Shown here: one piece after another, positions 1 to 8,935 of the stretch
How positions within the stretch are numbered: position 1 is the stretch's first letter
How the letters are laid out: each line of letters begins with the position of its first letter
Source: Photobacterium sp. JCM 19050
GTDB taxonomy: Bacteria > Pseudomonadota > Gammaproteobacteria > Enterobacterales > Vibrionaceae
Direction of reading: 5' to 3'
Length of the DNA: 62,544 bases
NCBI GenBank assembly: GCA_001310455.1
Contig: BAXG01000037.1
Coordinates: 1 to 62,544 of the forward strand
Notes under the pieces: model-generated
The model's database searches: none
Seen by the model: the letters and a program-made list of their open reading frames with translations, nothing else
Told to the model about the DNA's origin: nothing
Program-made: the position numbers and the translations under genes

Positions 1-310
1 CATTGCGCAGGATGACATTAGGGGTATACGTACCGTAGTATCCCTGGCCGATAAAACTGCGTTTGATTTGGTTTTTTGACGCAATGGCTTTGATGCTCGA
101 CAGCATGTCTGCTTCACTTTTTGCCTCTTCAAGGCTTAAAGGTGAAGGCAGGCGGATGGCTGCAGGCACGGTTTCTTCTATAAGATGCTCGACACTGGTG
201 GCATTTACCACATCGAGCATTGCTTGTTGTTGGGCTTCACCCGGACCGTTGTGACGGGCGACAAATTCGCCGTCAGTCGCCAGTAAGTCCAGCAGGCTTT
301 TCTGAGTCAT
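1..310 (-). CDS. gcvP: glycine dehydrogenase (decarboxylating), P-protein, N-terminal part
   Basis: This is the first 103 residues of the PLP-dependent P-protein of the glycine cleavage system, which decarboxylates glycine and passes the aminomethyl group to lipoyl-GcvH. The translation from the ATG at 310 contains the family signature around residues 86-102 (RSFIGQGYYGTYTPNVILRN), and the gene runs off the left edge, so the catalytic lysine is not visible. It lies 24 bp downstream of gcvH in the same orientation and is the last visible gene of the leftward serine/glycine operon. Identity follows from both sequence and context. Confidence 0.95.
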   Translation of the reverse strand, partial: MTQKSLLDLLATDGEFVARHNGPGEAQQQAMLDVVNATSVEHLIEETVPAAIRLPSPLSLEEAKSEADMLSSIKAIASKNQIKRSFIGQGYYGTYTPNVILRN

Positions 311-334
311 GACAATTCGTCCTGAAGTAATGGC

Positions 335-706
335 TTAGAGTGTTTCTTCGTATTTTGCAGCGTCCATCAGGTGGTCAAGATTGGTATCGGCTGCCAGCTT
401 CACTTTAAAAATCCATCCACCTTCAAAAGGGGCTTCATTGATAAGTTCCGGGCTGTCTTCCAGCTCCTCGTTCACTGCAACCACTTCGCCGTCAACCGGA
501 GAGTAAACATCGGAAGCCGCTTTTACAGATTCAATCTGGGAAATAGCTTCGCCGACTTCCGCTTCCGCACCAATTTCTGGCAGTTCTACGAAAACCACAT
601 CACCGAGAAGTTGCTGGGCATGGTCGGAAATCCCGATTGTCACAGTACCGTCTCCGTTGTCTTTAACCCACTCATGTGATTCTGCAAACTTCAGCGTCTT
701 ATCCAT
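335..706 (-). CDS. gcvH: glycine cleavage system H protein
   Basis: A 123-residue lipoyl carrier protein that shuttles the aminomethyl group between GcvP, GcvT and lipoamide dehydrogenase. The lipoylation site is Lys62 in the motif IESVKAASD, and the fold-typical N-terminus (SHEWV, residues 10-14) and C-terminal YEETL are present. It is slightly shorter than the 126-130 residues usual in the family. It sits between glyA (15 bp upstream) and gcvP (24 bp downstream), as in the chromosome II gcv cluster of Vibrio. No frameshift or unusual feature is seen. Confidence 0.97.
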   Translation of the reverse strand: MDKTLKFAESHEWVKDNGDGTVTIGISDHAQQLLGDVVFVELPEIGAEAEVGEAISQIESVKAASDVYSPVDGEVVAVNEELEDSPELINEAPFEGGWIFKVKLAADTNLDHLMDAAKYEETL

Positions 707-721
707 GTGTCTCTCTCCTAA

Positions 722-2077
722 CTAAATAAATCTGCGATTTCCCGCTAAGGGTATAACTTGTTTAGAAAAAATTCTGTTATCAGCTTCTGTAAAGTGGGAA
801 GCGACGGCAAAGTGCTTCAACTTCTTTACGAACCCGGTTTTCAACGTCGGCATTGCTTCCGGATCAACGACCAACGCATCCAGCACATCGCCAATCCAAT
901 TACCTATTTGGCGGAATTCTTCAGTGCCAAACCCACGGCTGGTTGCAGCCGGTGCACCCAGACGGATACCGGAGGTAATCATCGGTTTTTCATCGTCAAA
1001 CGGGATGCCATTCTTGTTGCAGGTAATACCGGCGCGCTCGAGGGCGACTTCAGTCACGTTACCTTTCAGGCCTTTCGGTCGCAGATCGACCAGCATCAGG
1101 TGGGTGTCGGTTCCGCCGGTAACGATATCGACACCGCGTTGTTTCAGGGTATCTGCCAAGACGCTGGCATTTTCCAGCACACGGTCGATGTAGAGTTTGA
1201 ATTCCGGCTCAAGCGCTTCGCCGAATGCGACGGCCTTGGCAGCGATCACATGCATCAGCGGACCACCCTGCAATCCGGGGAATACTGCGGAATTGATTTT
1301 TTTGTTAATCGCTTCATCGTTGGTCAGTATCATTCCCCCGCGTGGGCCACGCAGTGTCTTGTGGGTGGTTGTCGTTACAACGTGGGCATGGGGAATTGGG
1401 CTAGGATGACGGCCTGCTGCAATAATACCGGCGATGTGTGCCATGTCGACCATCAACAATGCCCCGACTTCATCTGCAATTGCGCGGAAACGGGCAAAGT
1501 CGATTTCACGAGGGATAGCTGAACCACCGGCAATGATAAGCTTGGGTTGATGCTCTCGGGCCAGTTCTGCAACCTGTTCGTAGTCGATTTCCAGTGTTTC
1601 ACGGTTTACGCCGTACTGGATCGCATTGAACCACTTTCCGGACTGGGCAGGCCGCGCGCCGTGAGTCAGGTGACCACCGGCATCCAGAGACATACCCAGG
1701 ATGGTATCGCCCGGTTGGAGCAATGCGAGCATCACGGCACCGTTCGCCTGAGCACCGGAGTGCGGCTGAACATTGGCGTATTCACATCCGAACAGTTGTT
1801 TTGCGCGTGCAATGGCAATCGCTTCCACTTCATCGACATATTCGCAACCGCCGTAATAACGTCGGCCCGGATACCCTTCTGCATATTTGTTAGTCAGACA
1901 ACTTCCCTGGGCCTGCATAACGGCTTGGGAAACGATGTTTTCTGACGCGATCAGCTCAATTTGGAGTGACTGGCGTTTATACTCGGAAGAGATTGCGCTC
2001 ATTACCGCGCCATCGGTAGACGCAAGATCGCTGGAGAAAAAGTTTTCCAGCTCATTGTTAGGGTAGCGGTTTGTCAT
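722..2077 (-). CDS. glyA: serine hydroxymethyltransferase (GlyA2-like)
   Basis: A PLP enzyme that interconverts serine and glycine with tetrahydrofolate. The PLP-binding lysine is Lys240 in [14 protein letters not shown], and the substrate region ASENIVS (residues 44-50) and [13 protein letters not shown] (65-77) are intact. At 451 residues it is about 30 longer than the housekeeping GlyA of enterics and has its own N-terminal extension. This suggests the second, catabolic paralogue that Vibrionaceae keep beside gcv genes. Co-transcription with gcvH, gcvP and the serine dehydratase suggests that it works in glycine/serine breakdown. The paralogue assignment is inference. Confidence 0.93.
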   Translation of the reverse strand: MTNRYPNNELENFFSSDLASTDGAVMSAISSEYKRQSLQIELIASENIVSQAVMQAQGSCLTNKYAEGYPGRRYYGGCEYVDEVEAIAIARAKQLFGCEYANVQPHSGAQANGAVMLALLQPGDTILGMSLDAGGHLTHGARPAQSGKWFNAIQYGVNRETLEIDYEQVAELAREHQPKLIIAGGSAIPREIDFARFRAIADEVGALLMVDMAHIAGIIAAGRHPSPIPHAHVVTTTTHKTLRGPRGGMILTNDEAINKKINSAVFPGLQGGPLMHVIAAKAVAFGEALEPEFKLYIDRVLENASVLADTLKQRGVDIVTGGTDTHLMLVDLRPKGLKGNVTEVALERAGITCNKNGIPFDDEKPMITSGIRLGAPAATSRGFGTEEFRQIGNWIGDVLDALVVDPEAMPTLKTGFVKKLKHFAVASHFTEADNRIFSKQVIPLAGNRRFI

Positions 2078-2169
2078 CAGTCTGGTCCTTTACTTAATCT
2101 TGTTTGTTAAGAGGCTCATACAGTCCTGCGCAACGCTTGCAGTGTTGCGAACCGGGCTCAGCCGTCCAT

Positions 2170-3576
2170 TTAACAGTTCACTACGTTGATCGGGATAACA
2201 TTGGTTGCCAATCCGCCGAGTGATGTCTCTTTGTATTTACTCTGCATGTCCAGGCCTGTCTGGTGCATGGTTTTTATCACGCTGTCGAGTGACACTGAAT
2301 GCTGTCCATCGCCTGCCAGTGCCAGACGTACCGCATTAATTGCTTTGATTGCGCCCATGGTGTTTCGCTCAATGCACGGAACCTGAACCAGGCCATCAAC
2401 CGGATCACAGGTGAGACCGAGGTTGTGTTCCATTCCGATTTCAGCCGCATTCTCAATCTGTTCGAGCGTGCCGCCCATAGCGGCAGCCAGCCCGCCGGCA
2501 GCCATTGAACAGGCAACACCGATTTCACCCTGGCAGCCTACTTCTGCCGCTGAAATGGATGCGTTGGTTTTATAAAGCGAACCAATTGCCGCAGCCGTGG
2601 CGAGTAGTGTGCGAATACCCTGTGTATTGCCGGGGGAGACAAATGCGTCGTAATAAGCCACTATTGCCGGAATAACTCCGGCAGCGCCGTTAGTCGGGGC
2701 AGTCACGACCCGGCCACCTGCGGCATTTTCTTCGTTAACCGCCAAAGCGTACATGTTGACGTAGTCAGCGGTATCAACGGGACAACCCTCTTCTTTTTGG
2801 GTATCAAGGCGCTGTTTCATCGCTTTGGCTCGGCGACGGATTTTCAGTTTGCCGGGCAACTCTCCGTCCTGATGAATACCCCGTTCAATACAGGCCTTCA
2901 TAACGCCCCAGATGGCATCGATGTGCTTACAGACAAGCTGGTGATCTTTGTCTGTTGGCGTTTTACCTGCTGCGATGCGAGCTGCCTCGTTTTCAAACAT
3001 CAATGCATCGATTGAAAGCTGGTTTGTGCGGCAATGGGTAAGAAGCTGTTCAGCTGAGTCAAAGGGATAGGGCAGAGGGACGTCATCCGCTAAGGCTTCG
3101 TTTTCGCCTTGTTGTACAACAAAGCCGCCGCCGACAGAAAAATAGGTTTTGCTGACAAGTGGGGAGCCGTTTTCATCAAGGGCGGTAAGCGTCATGCCGT
3201 TAGGATGCTCCGGCAATACTTCCGCCATATGGAATTCGATATGCTCGTCCCAGTCAAAGGGTACGAAACGTTGCCCGGCAAAAGGTAACTCTGAGGTTCC
3301 TTTAACCATATTAACCAGGGTTTCCATATTGTCCGGGTCGATGGAATCCGGCATTTCTCCCATTAACCCCATCACACAGGCAACATCGGTGGCGTGCCCA
3401 TGCCCGGTAAGGGCAAGCGAACCATAAAGGTCGACCTTTACGGCATAAACCTGCTCGAGGATACCGGCAGTTTCAGCGTCATTGGCAAATCGGGCGCAGG
3501 CAACCATTGGCCCCACAGTGTGTGAGCTGGACGGACCTACGCCGATTTTAAATAAATCAAACATGCTGTGACTCAT
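2170..3576 (-). CDS. sdaA: L-serine dehydratase (Fe-S L-serine ammonia-lyase)
   Basis: An iron-sulfur enzyme that converts L-serine to pyruvate and ammonia. Visible family signatures are [12 protein letters not shown] near the N-terminus (residues 12-23), the cysteine-containing [16 protein letters not shown], and [18 protein letters not shown], which carries further conserved cysteines. The length of 468 is about 14 more than E. coli SdaA. It is the first gene of the leftward operon, 92 bp upstream of glyA. The operon can therefore run glycine to serine to pyruvate, or oxidise glycine through gcv. The sdaA versus sdaB choice cannot be made from sequence alone. Confidence 0.92.
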   Translation of the reverse strand: MSHSMFDLFKIGVGPSSSHTVGPMVACARFANDAETAGILEQVYAVKVDLYGSLALTGHGHATDVACVMGLMGEMPDSIDPDNMETLVNMVKGTSELPFAGQRFVPFDWDEHIEFHMAEVLPEHPNGMTLTALDENGSPLVSKTYFSVGGGFVVQQGENEALADDVPLPYPFDSAEQLLTHCRTNQLSIDALMFENEAARIAAGKTPTDKDHQLVCKHIDAIWGVMKACIERGIHQDGELPGKLKIRRRAKAMKQRLDTQKEEGCPVDTADYVNMYALAVNEENAAGGRVVTAPTNGAAGVIPAIVAYYDAFVSPGNTQGIRTLLATAAAIGSLYKTNASISAAEVGCQGEIGVACSMAAGGLAAAMGGTLEQIENAAEIGMEHNLGLTCDPVDGLVQVPCIERNTMGAIKAINAVRLALAGDGQHSVSLDSVIKTMHQTGLDMQSKYKETSLGGLATNVIPINVVNC

Positions 3577-3696
3577 AATGACTCTCCTTGAGTGAGTTAT
3601 GACAACAGCCCCAATGTATTTGTAATCCCATCTCTATATAGGATGCTCGTGTTTTGTTTTTATGTGAATTGATGTGTTCAGCATCAACATTTGCGT

Positions 3697-3725
3697 AACA
3701 TACAAGAGTTGTTTGCCAATCGCAA
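3697..3725 (-). promoter_or_regulatory. predicted sigma70 promoter of the serine dehydratase-glyA-gcvHP operon
   Basis: On the minus strand a -35 like TTGCGA (3725-3720) is followed by a 17-bp spacer and a -10 like TATGTT (3702-3697). The predicted start is near 3690, about 115 bp upstream of the serine dehydratase ATG. The palindrome at 3732-3745 lies directly upstream of the -35 box. Read by eye only. Confidence 0.5.
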
Positions 3726-3731
3726 AATATA

Positions 3732-3745
3732 TTTCCTTTAGGAAA
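3732..3745. promoter_or_regulatory. palindromic operator, copy 1 (TTTCCTTTAGGAAA)
   Basis: A 14-bp inverted repeat with arms TTTCC/GGAAA, centred about 48 bp upstream of the predicted leftward start site. It differs at one base from the copy at 3970-3983. The most economical reading is a binding site for the XRE-cupin regulator encoded next door, at a spacing that would suit activation. The binding protein is inference. Confidence 0.55.
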
Positions 3746-3969
3746 CATTGTTCGAGCCCTGTTCTGGCTGATTAATGTTTGTTCTATCTTGGGTCGGGTA
3801 ATTTTCAGACTGCGACTTTCAGATGTCGGTATTGATGAATTAATATTAATAAATACAAAGTTATATGATGTATTTTGATCGGTGTTTGTGCTCATGAACT
3901 AGTTTTAGGGTGTAGACGGATTCAATGATTTTCAGCGTGAAGACAAGATAAAAACGAGAGTTTCTTATG

Positions 3970-3983
3970 TTTCCTATAGGAAA
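3970..3983. promoter_or_regulatory. palindromic operator, copy 2 (TTTCCTATAGGAAA)
   Basis: A perfect 14-bp palindrome, identical to the copy at 3732-3745 except for one central base. It lies 4 bp upstream of a predicted -35 box for the rightward regulator-gcvT transcript, centred about 46 bp before the predicted start. The mirrored arrangement of the two copies suggests coordinated control of both divergent transcripts by one regulator. Confidence 0.55.
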
Positions 3984-3987
3984 TTTA

Positions 3988-4016
3988 TTGTTAAAAATGT
4001 TAACCTGTGCATGTTT
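3988..4016 (+). promoter_or_regulatory. predicted promoter of the XRE-cupin regulator and gcvT
   Basis: TTGTTA (3988-3993), a 17-bp spacer and ATGTTT (4011-4016) form a weak sigma70-like promoter right after operator copy 2. The -10 box is poor, which would fit a promoter that needs an activator. Assignment is by eye. Confidence 0.35.
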
Positions 4017-4120
4017 TGGATGTCTTTCATGTGCCAGAATGCGTCGCAATGACCTATGCGGATCAGCGGTGCCAAAGGTAAATGGAATACCTTAAACCTG
4101 AAAACATAAGTGGCGTAAAT

Positions 4121-4744
4121 ATGAGTGAAGTGACAACACAGGACGTGTACCCGTCTATCAGGATTGAACAAGAAGATGGTTCTGCACCTGAGCCGCTCCG
4201 TTTGGGAGAGCGCCTAAAAGAGATCCGTATGTCCAATGGTTTGACACTGGAAGAAGCGAGCCGCTTGACGGGACTGGCGCGCTCTACGCTTTCTAAAATT
4301 GAGAATGAACAGATTTCGCCAACATTTCAGGCCATGCAAAAACTCGCCAACGGACTGAGTATTGATATCCCGCAGTTGTTTGCACCGCCAAAGCAGCAAA
4401 AAGCAACAGGACGCCGGGATATTACGCGTGCAGGAGAGGGGAAAGCCCACCCGACAGCGACCTATGAACACGAATTGTTGGCAACGCAGCTCACGAATAA
4501 AAAAATGATGCCCTTCAAAAGCCGTATTCACTGTCGGCACTTTGAGGATTACAAAGACTGGATTCGCCATGATGGCGAGGAATTTATGCTCGTTTTAGAT
4601 GGTGAGGTGTGTTTTTACTCGGAGTTTTATGAACCGATTAACCTTGCAACGGGCGACAGTGTCTATTACGACGCCACAATGGGGCATATGCTGACCTCTG
4701 TCAGTGAAGAAGATGCCCTTATTCTGTGGGTGACCGCATCCTGA
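4121..4744 (+). CDS. XRE-family regulator with cupin sensor domain (gcv/serine regulator)
   Basis: A two-domain transcription factor. An XRE helix-turn-helix occupies about residues 25-80 (RLGERLKEIR...TLSKIENEQISPTF), and a C-terminal cupin fold covers about residues 120-207 (HDGEEFMLVLDGEVCFYSEF). The cupin would bind a small ligand. The gene is divergent from the serine dehydratase-glyA-gcvHP operon and 90 bp upstream of gcvT, the arrangement known from the Vibrio gcv cluster. It probably reads the two TTTCCTwTAGGAAA palindromes in its upstream region. An in-frame ATG at 4082 would add 13 residues, but its AAAGG is too close to the codon. I prefer 4121, preceded by AAGTGG. The ligand (glycine or serine) is inference. 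Confidence 0.85.
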   Translation: MSEVTTQDVYPSIRIEQEDGSAPEPLRLGERLKEIRMSNGLTLEEASRLTGLARSTLSKIENEQISPTFQAMQKLANGLSIDIPQLFAPPKQQKATGRRDITRAGEGKAHPTATYEHELLATQLTNKKMMPFKSRIHCRHFEDYKDWIRHDGEEFMLVLDGEVCFYSEFYEPINLATGDSVYYDATMGHMLTSVSEEDALILWVTAS

Positions 4745-4834
4745 GTTTCAGGGCTGTCAGAGAGTATTAAGCGCCGGACAACCGGCAATAATGGAAACCG
4801 CTGCAGCTAAATGTTGCGGCCGACGGAGTGAATC

Positions 4835-5953
4835 ATGTCTCAGGAACTGAATAAGACACCGCTACATAACCTGCACCTGGAGCTTGGTGCAAAAATGGTC
4901 CCTTTTGCCGGCTTCGACATGCCAGTCCAATATTCATTGGGTGTGCGCAAGGAACACCTCCATACCCGTGAGAATGCGGGGCTTTTCGATGTTTCACACA
5001 TGGGTCAACTGCGACTGCACGGCGAGAATGCCGCAAAGGCCCTGGAAGCACTGGTACCTGTAGACATTATTGATCTTCCGGAAGGAAAGCAGCGGTATGC
5101 ATTCTTTACCAATGAGCAGGGCGGCATCATGGATGACCTGATGGTTTCCAACTTCGGTGACCACCTGTTTGTCGTTGTTAATGCGGCGTGCAAAGAACAG
5201 GACATTGCCCACCTTAAAAACAACTTGCCCGATGATGTTACGCTTGAAGTGTTAGAAGATCGCGCGCTTCTGGCTCTACAGGGGCCACGCGCTGCAGAAG
5301 TGATGGAAGCTATCAACCCGGACGTAAACAAGATGGTATTTATGGACGTCGGGACATTTGATCTCGACGGTGCGACCTGTTTTGTCAGTCGCTCGGGGTA
5401 TACCGGAGAGGACGGGTTTGAGATTTCGGTACCAGCTGAAAAAGCCGAAGCATTGTGCCGAACGCTACTGGAAGATGAGCGCGTTGAGTTTATTGGTCTT
5501 GGTGCCCGGGATTCGCTTCGCCTCGAATGCGGTCTCTGTCTGTATGGGCACGACCTGGATACTACAACAACACCGGTTGAAGGTTCACTGCTTTGGGGTA
5601 TCAGCAAGCCGCGCCGCGCAGACGGTGAGCGTGCAGGCGGTTTCCCTGGTGCAGATATTATTCTTAAGCAGATTGAAACCAAAGAAGTATCACGCAAACG
5701 TGTTGGTCTTGCCGGTTTGGGTAAAGCGCCGGTACGGGAAGGCGCAAAGCTGTTTAATGCTGAGAATGACGAAATCGGCATTGTCACGAGCGGTACTTTT
5801 GGCCCGACAGCAGAAAAACCAGTTGCGATGGGATATGTCAAACCAGAATATTCCGCGTTGGATACAGAAGTTTACGCTGAGGTTCGCGGTAAACTGCTGC
5901 CTATGCAGGTAGTGCGTATGCCTATGGTACCTCAGCGTTACTACCGGGGATAA
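4835..5953 (+). CDS. gcvT: glycine cleavage system T protein (aminomethyltransferase)
   Basis: A 372-residue tetrahydrofolate-dependent aminomethyltransferase that takes the methylene group from lipoyl-GcvH and yields 5,10-methylene-THF and ammonia. Family landmarks include GLFDVSHMGQ (residues 50-59), GYTGEDGFEISV (about 188-199), LGARDSLRLECGLCLYG, and a C-terminal GTFGPTAEKPVAMGYV. The 90-bp gap after the regulator has no clear promoter, so the two are probably co-transcribed. I looked in this gap for a glycine riboswitch and did not find one. A strong terminator follows at 6010. Confidence 0.96.
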   Translation: MSQELNKTPLHNLHLELGAKMVPFAGFDMPVQYSLGVRKEHLHTRENAGLFDVSHMGQLRLHGENAAKALEALVPVDIIDLPEGKQRYAFFTNEQGGIMDDLMVSNFGDHLFVVVNAACKEQDIAHLKNNLPDDVTLEVLEDRALLALQGPRAAEVMEAINPDVNKMVFMDVGTFDLDGATCFVSRSGYTGEDGFEISVPAEKAEALCRTLLEDERVEFIGLGARDSLRLECGLCLYGHDLDTTTTPVEGSLLWGISKPRRADGERAGGFPGADIILKQIETKEVSRKRVGLAGLGKAPVREGAKLFNAENDEIGIVTSGTFGPTAEKPVAMGYVKPEYSALDTEVYAEVRGKLLPMQVVRMPMVPQRYYRG

Positions 5954-6009
5954 TTGCCTCGGGTTCTCCTTAGTCCCCTATCTGGGATTTGAAAATAGTC
6001 CAAGGTTAT

Positions 6010-6033
6010 ACCGGGAGTCATCCCGGTTTTTTT
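6010..6033 (+). terminator. intrinsic terminator after gcvT
   Basis: Stem ACCGGGA/TCCCGGT with a GTCA loop, followed by a run of seven T (6027-6033). It ends the regulator-gcvT transcript 57 bp past the gcvT stop. Confidence 0.9.
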
Positions 6034-6260
6034 GCTTCTGACGGAGGATTACTGACGCTGATGCCGTCATTTTTCTGTCAGCGAGTCTTTAATTTAAGAA
6101 CCCATCAAATTTGCCATCCGCTAACTTATCCGAATAACCCGCGTCAAATCAGCAGGCTGACAACCATATGCCTTTAAAGGCATGGTAGTTGCTTAGTTAA
6201 AAGCAGATGCACGGCCAAGAAAAGTGTCTTATAAATAGCAAAGACGGTGAGGGGGAGCTG

Positions 6261-6869
6261 ATGCTGGCAGAACATAATGATGATGTCGACAACCCATTAA
6301 TTTGGCCGATTTTGGAGATCCTTCAAAAAGAGGCAAAGCGATGGATGGTCCACCATTTGCTGGCAGAGCTGCAGAAAGAAAAAATCATTGAAACGCTGGA
6401 CGACGATCCTAACCTCGACCTTTTCAAACGCAACTTCCTCATCATGAATGCCCTCTATCAATTGCAAATGATGCTGTTGCCTAAACAATGGTTGCAGGTC
6501 GAGTCCATGGACATTCGTCTTATGTGGGCAACGTCTTCTGTCGGTGCCTCTTGTGAAGTAAACGCTGAAGACCCGCTTCGCCAGTATTACATGAACTGGT
6601 CAAACTACGATGCGAATAGTGAAGAGGTGGATGAACTTCTGTCGTCTTTTTGGCGCAGATACCAGCAACGAATTGGCGCGAGTTCGGAAATAACACTTGA
6701 TCGTCGTCAGGCGCTTTCCGTCTTGGGGTTGGATGAAAATGCATCTGACCGCGATATTCGACGCTCGTGGCGCAAAATGGCATTGAAATGGCACCCGGAT
6801 CGACCAGAGGGTGATGCGGCTGTTTTCCGACAAATGTGTGAAGCCTGGCAGAGCCTGAGATCTGAATAA
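6261..6869 (+). CDS. DnaJ-related protein with C-terminal J domain
   Basis: A 202-residue protein whose C-terminal ~55 residues form a J domain: ALSVLGLDENASDRDIRRSW, then KWHPDRPEGD with the HPD tripeptide that stimulates DnaK ATPase. The N-terminal ~130 residues match the DnaJ-related family found in Vibrio and Shewanella and have no recognised enzymatic motif. An upstream in-frame ATG at 6207 exists, but the ATG at 6261 is preceded by a strong GAGGGGGAG. It is probably a co-chaperone with its own client range. The preceding 230 bp holds the gcvT terminator and nothing else I recognise. Confidence 0.8.
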   Translation: MLAEHNDDVDNPLIWPILEILQKEAKRWMVHHLLAELQKEKIIETLDDDPNLDLFKRNFLIMNALYQLQMMLLPKQWLQVESMDIRLMWATSSVGASCEVNAEDPLRQYYMNWSNYDANSEEVDELLSSFWRRYQQRIGASSEITLDRRQALSVLGLDENASDRDIRRSWRKMALKWHPDRPEGDAAVFRQMCEAWQSLRSE

Positions 6870-6953
6870 CCCTTCAATTTCGCAATAATCCGCTAGAATA
6901 CAATAAGGTGCATATTTCTTTGTATTATTAGCGTTTATGGGAACCCAAGTTTC

Positions 6954-7526
6954 ATGTTATTGCGAACACATTCTGACTTCAAAAAGCCCTTCATTATTAC
7001 CGGTGGACCGGGGGCGGGCAAAACAACGCTTATTAATACGCTTGCCAATATGGGCGCGAGCGCTTTCGATGAAGTGTCGCGTTCACTGATTGAACGCGAA
7101 TTGAAAAGTGAAAACCCCATACTTCCCTGGACGGATCTCCCTTCTTTTGCCGACATGTGTTTCCGGGAAATGGATGCGCAACTGCATGAATCTCAAAATA
7201 ATAACCAACTCACCTTTCTGGACCGAGCAATCCCCGACATCGTTGCTTACCTTCGGTTGGGTAATGAGCCCCATTTAGCCGATTCGCTGGTGGTGCCTTC
7301 CGGATACCAGCCAACAGTGTTTCTGTGCCGGCCTGAGAAGGCGATTTATTCGATTGATGATGTGCGCCCTCATCCGTTTGCTGAGGCGTTGGAAATTCAC
7401 GAATTGCTCACTAATACATACTGTCAGGCGGGCTTCCGGGTGTTGGAAGTTCCATGGGGGCCGCCTGCTGCGCGAGCAGACTGGGTGATGTCTGAAGTAG
7501 GTGCAACGATTCCTGAAGGTGTGTAG
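6954..7526 (+). CDS. AAA-type ATPase/kinase-like protein
   Basis: A 190-residue P-loop protein. The Walker A motif GGPGAGKTT is at residues 17-25, and hydrophobic-D residues in LTFLDRAIPD (about 82-91) provide the Walker B-like element. The size and FLDRAIPDIVAYLR match the AAA_28 family of small NTPases, whose substrates are mostly unknown. It lies 84 bp after the J-domain protein and only 2 bp before the diguanylate cyclase, so those two are likely co-transcribed. No specific substrate can be assigned. Confidence 0.75.
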   Translation: MLLRTHSDFKKPFIITGGPGAGKTTLINTLANMGASAFDEVSRSLIERELKSENPILPWTDLPSFADMCFREMDAQLHESQNNNQLTFLDRAIPDIVAYLRLGNEPHLADSLVVPSGYQPTVFLCRPEKAIYSIDDVRPHPFAEALEIHELLTNTYCQAGFRVLEVPWGPPAARADWVMSEVGATIPEGV

Positions 7527-7528
7527 CG

Positions 7529-8935
7529 ATGAGTGAGAGGGTGCTGACCAACAGTTACGGTTCAATTCTGCCGATTAGCTTCGTGTCGATTACCCTCATT
7601 TTTCTCTTTTTCATTTACACCGTGGATGTTGACCGAAAGTCTACGTTAGAGGATGTGCGCAAGGAAGCGGCTCACATTGCCGAAATAACAGAACTCCGAT
7701 TGGAAACTGAATTGGAGGCGGTCCATGCAGTGCTCCAAGACGTCGAAAGACTGATGTTGACATCACCTGCCAATTTGCAGCAGTCGCTGTGGGAATACGA
7801 AAAACGTGTTGAGATCATTAAAAAAATCGGCATTTATTTTATCGCAGATGGTTCCCAGAGTTATACCAACGTTCTACCGGGTAAAACTATTACTGAGCAA
7901 CCTTTCTTCAAATTGACAGAAAACGAGCCGTTTTATTGGCAGCCTCGAGTCTATACCTTTGACTCCCCCGAAATGGCGGGTCGCTATCTGGTAATGAGTC
8001 AATATGTCGATGAAGGATGGTACCGGCAAGTTATTGTCATTTACATAGACGTGGAATTGCTTAGTCAGCGACTGACGAGGTTTGAACAGGGAGCCTGTAC
8101 GGTTTCGCTGATATTCGACAACAACGGAAACAATGTATTTCAGATAGATACGCCGGCATGTGACATTAAATCAGCGGAAATGAGACTACCCAAGAGCACA
8201 ATTGGCCGGTATTGGTATTCTGAAGTTTCCGACGATGCATCCGGCGATGACAGTGTTTACTCCATTCAAGAAAACAACAAATGGGCGTTCGGTGTTTTAA
8301 CGATTGAGGATACCAGCATCGCGATGGGACCTTGGCGGGATCGGACCGAAATCCGGCTTTTGGTTTCTGCGCTGTTTTTTATTGTTGTGGCGTGGCTGCT
8401 CAGAAAAATCTACCTGTTCCAATCAGAGCTCCTCAGCATTGCGATGCACGACGGCTTAACTGGACTTGGAAACCGTCAGTATCTTGATGCCAAAATCCCC
8501 AAACTGCAAAAGAATGCAGAAAGTTCGGATTCTGCATTCTCAGTTATTTTATTGGATTTAGATCACTTCAAAAAAATCAACGACAGATATGGACATGAGA
8601 TTGGGGATGAAGTGTTGATTTCGTGTTCTGAGGTGCTCAGGAGAAACGTGCGGGATTCAGATTACGTGTTTCGTGTAGGTGGGGAAGAGTTCCTGATTCT
8701 GCTTCCTGAAACCGATGAAAAAAATGCGAAAAATGTGGCTGAGCGTATTCGGGAGGCAATGCCGGCATCTCACCCTAAGGGAACAACGGCAAGTTGTGGT
8801 ATTGCAACTCGTCATAAAGGCGAGGACGTACTTTCTCTCACCAAACGTGCTGATATGGCGCTTTATTTCTCAAAAGAAACGGGGAGAAATTTGACGACAA
8901 CTTACTCCCCGTCACTGTGTACGTGGGAAATCTAG
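7529..8935 (+). CDS. membrane-anchored diguanylate cyclase (GGDEF)
   Basis: A 468-residue c-di-GMP synthase. A transmembrane helix (about 13-31), a periplasmic sensor region of roughly 240 residues and a second helix (about 277-294) precede the GGDEF domain. The active site is GGEEF at 384-388, and the product-inhibition I-site RDSD at 375-378 is five residues upstream, so the enzyme should be active and feedback-inhibited. The start codon follows the AAA gene stop by 2 bp. Its stop codon overlaps the stop of the convergent DUF2797 gene within a single CTAG. Confidence 0.9.
   Translation: MSERVLTNSYGSILPISFVSITLIFLFFIYTVDVDRKSTLEDVRKEAAHIAEITELRLETELEAVHAVLQDVERLMLTSPANLQQSLWEYEKRVEIIKKIGIYFIADGSQSYTNVLPGKTITEQPFFKLTENEPFYWQPRVYTFDSPEMAGRYLVMSQYVDEGWYRQVIVIYIDVELLSQRLTRFEQGACTVSLIFDNNGNNVFQIDTPACDIKSAEMRLPKSTIGRYWYSEVSDDASGDDSVYSIQENNKWAFGVLTIEDTSIAMGPWRDRTEIRLLVSALFFIVVAWLLRKIYLFQSELLSIAMHDGLTGLGNRQYLDAKIPKLQKNAESSDSAFSVILLDLDHFKKINDRYGHEIGDEVLISCSEVLRRNVRDSDYVFRVGGEEFLILLPETDEKNAKNVAERIREAMPASHPKGTTASCGIATRHKGEDVLSLTKRADMALYFSKETGRNLTTTYSPSLCTWEI

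Noticed and set aside
4745..4834. Glycine riboswitch upstream of gcvT
   Set aside because: The 90-bp gap is too short for the tandem riboswitch and lacks its conserved cores. Only short GC hairpins are present.
5005..5841. 278-codon open frame antisense to gcvT
   Set aside because: Shadow of a highly conserved gene. Arg/Ser-rich composition is typical of an antisense frame.
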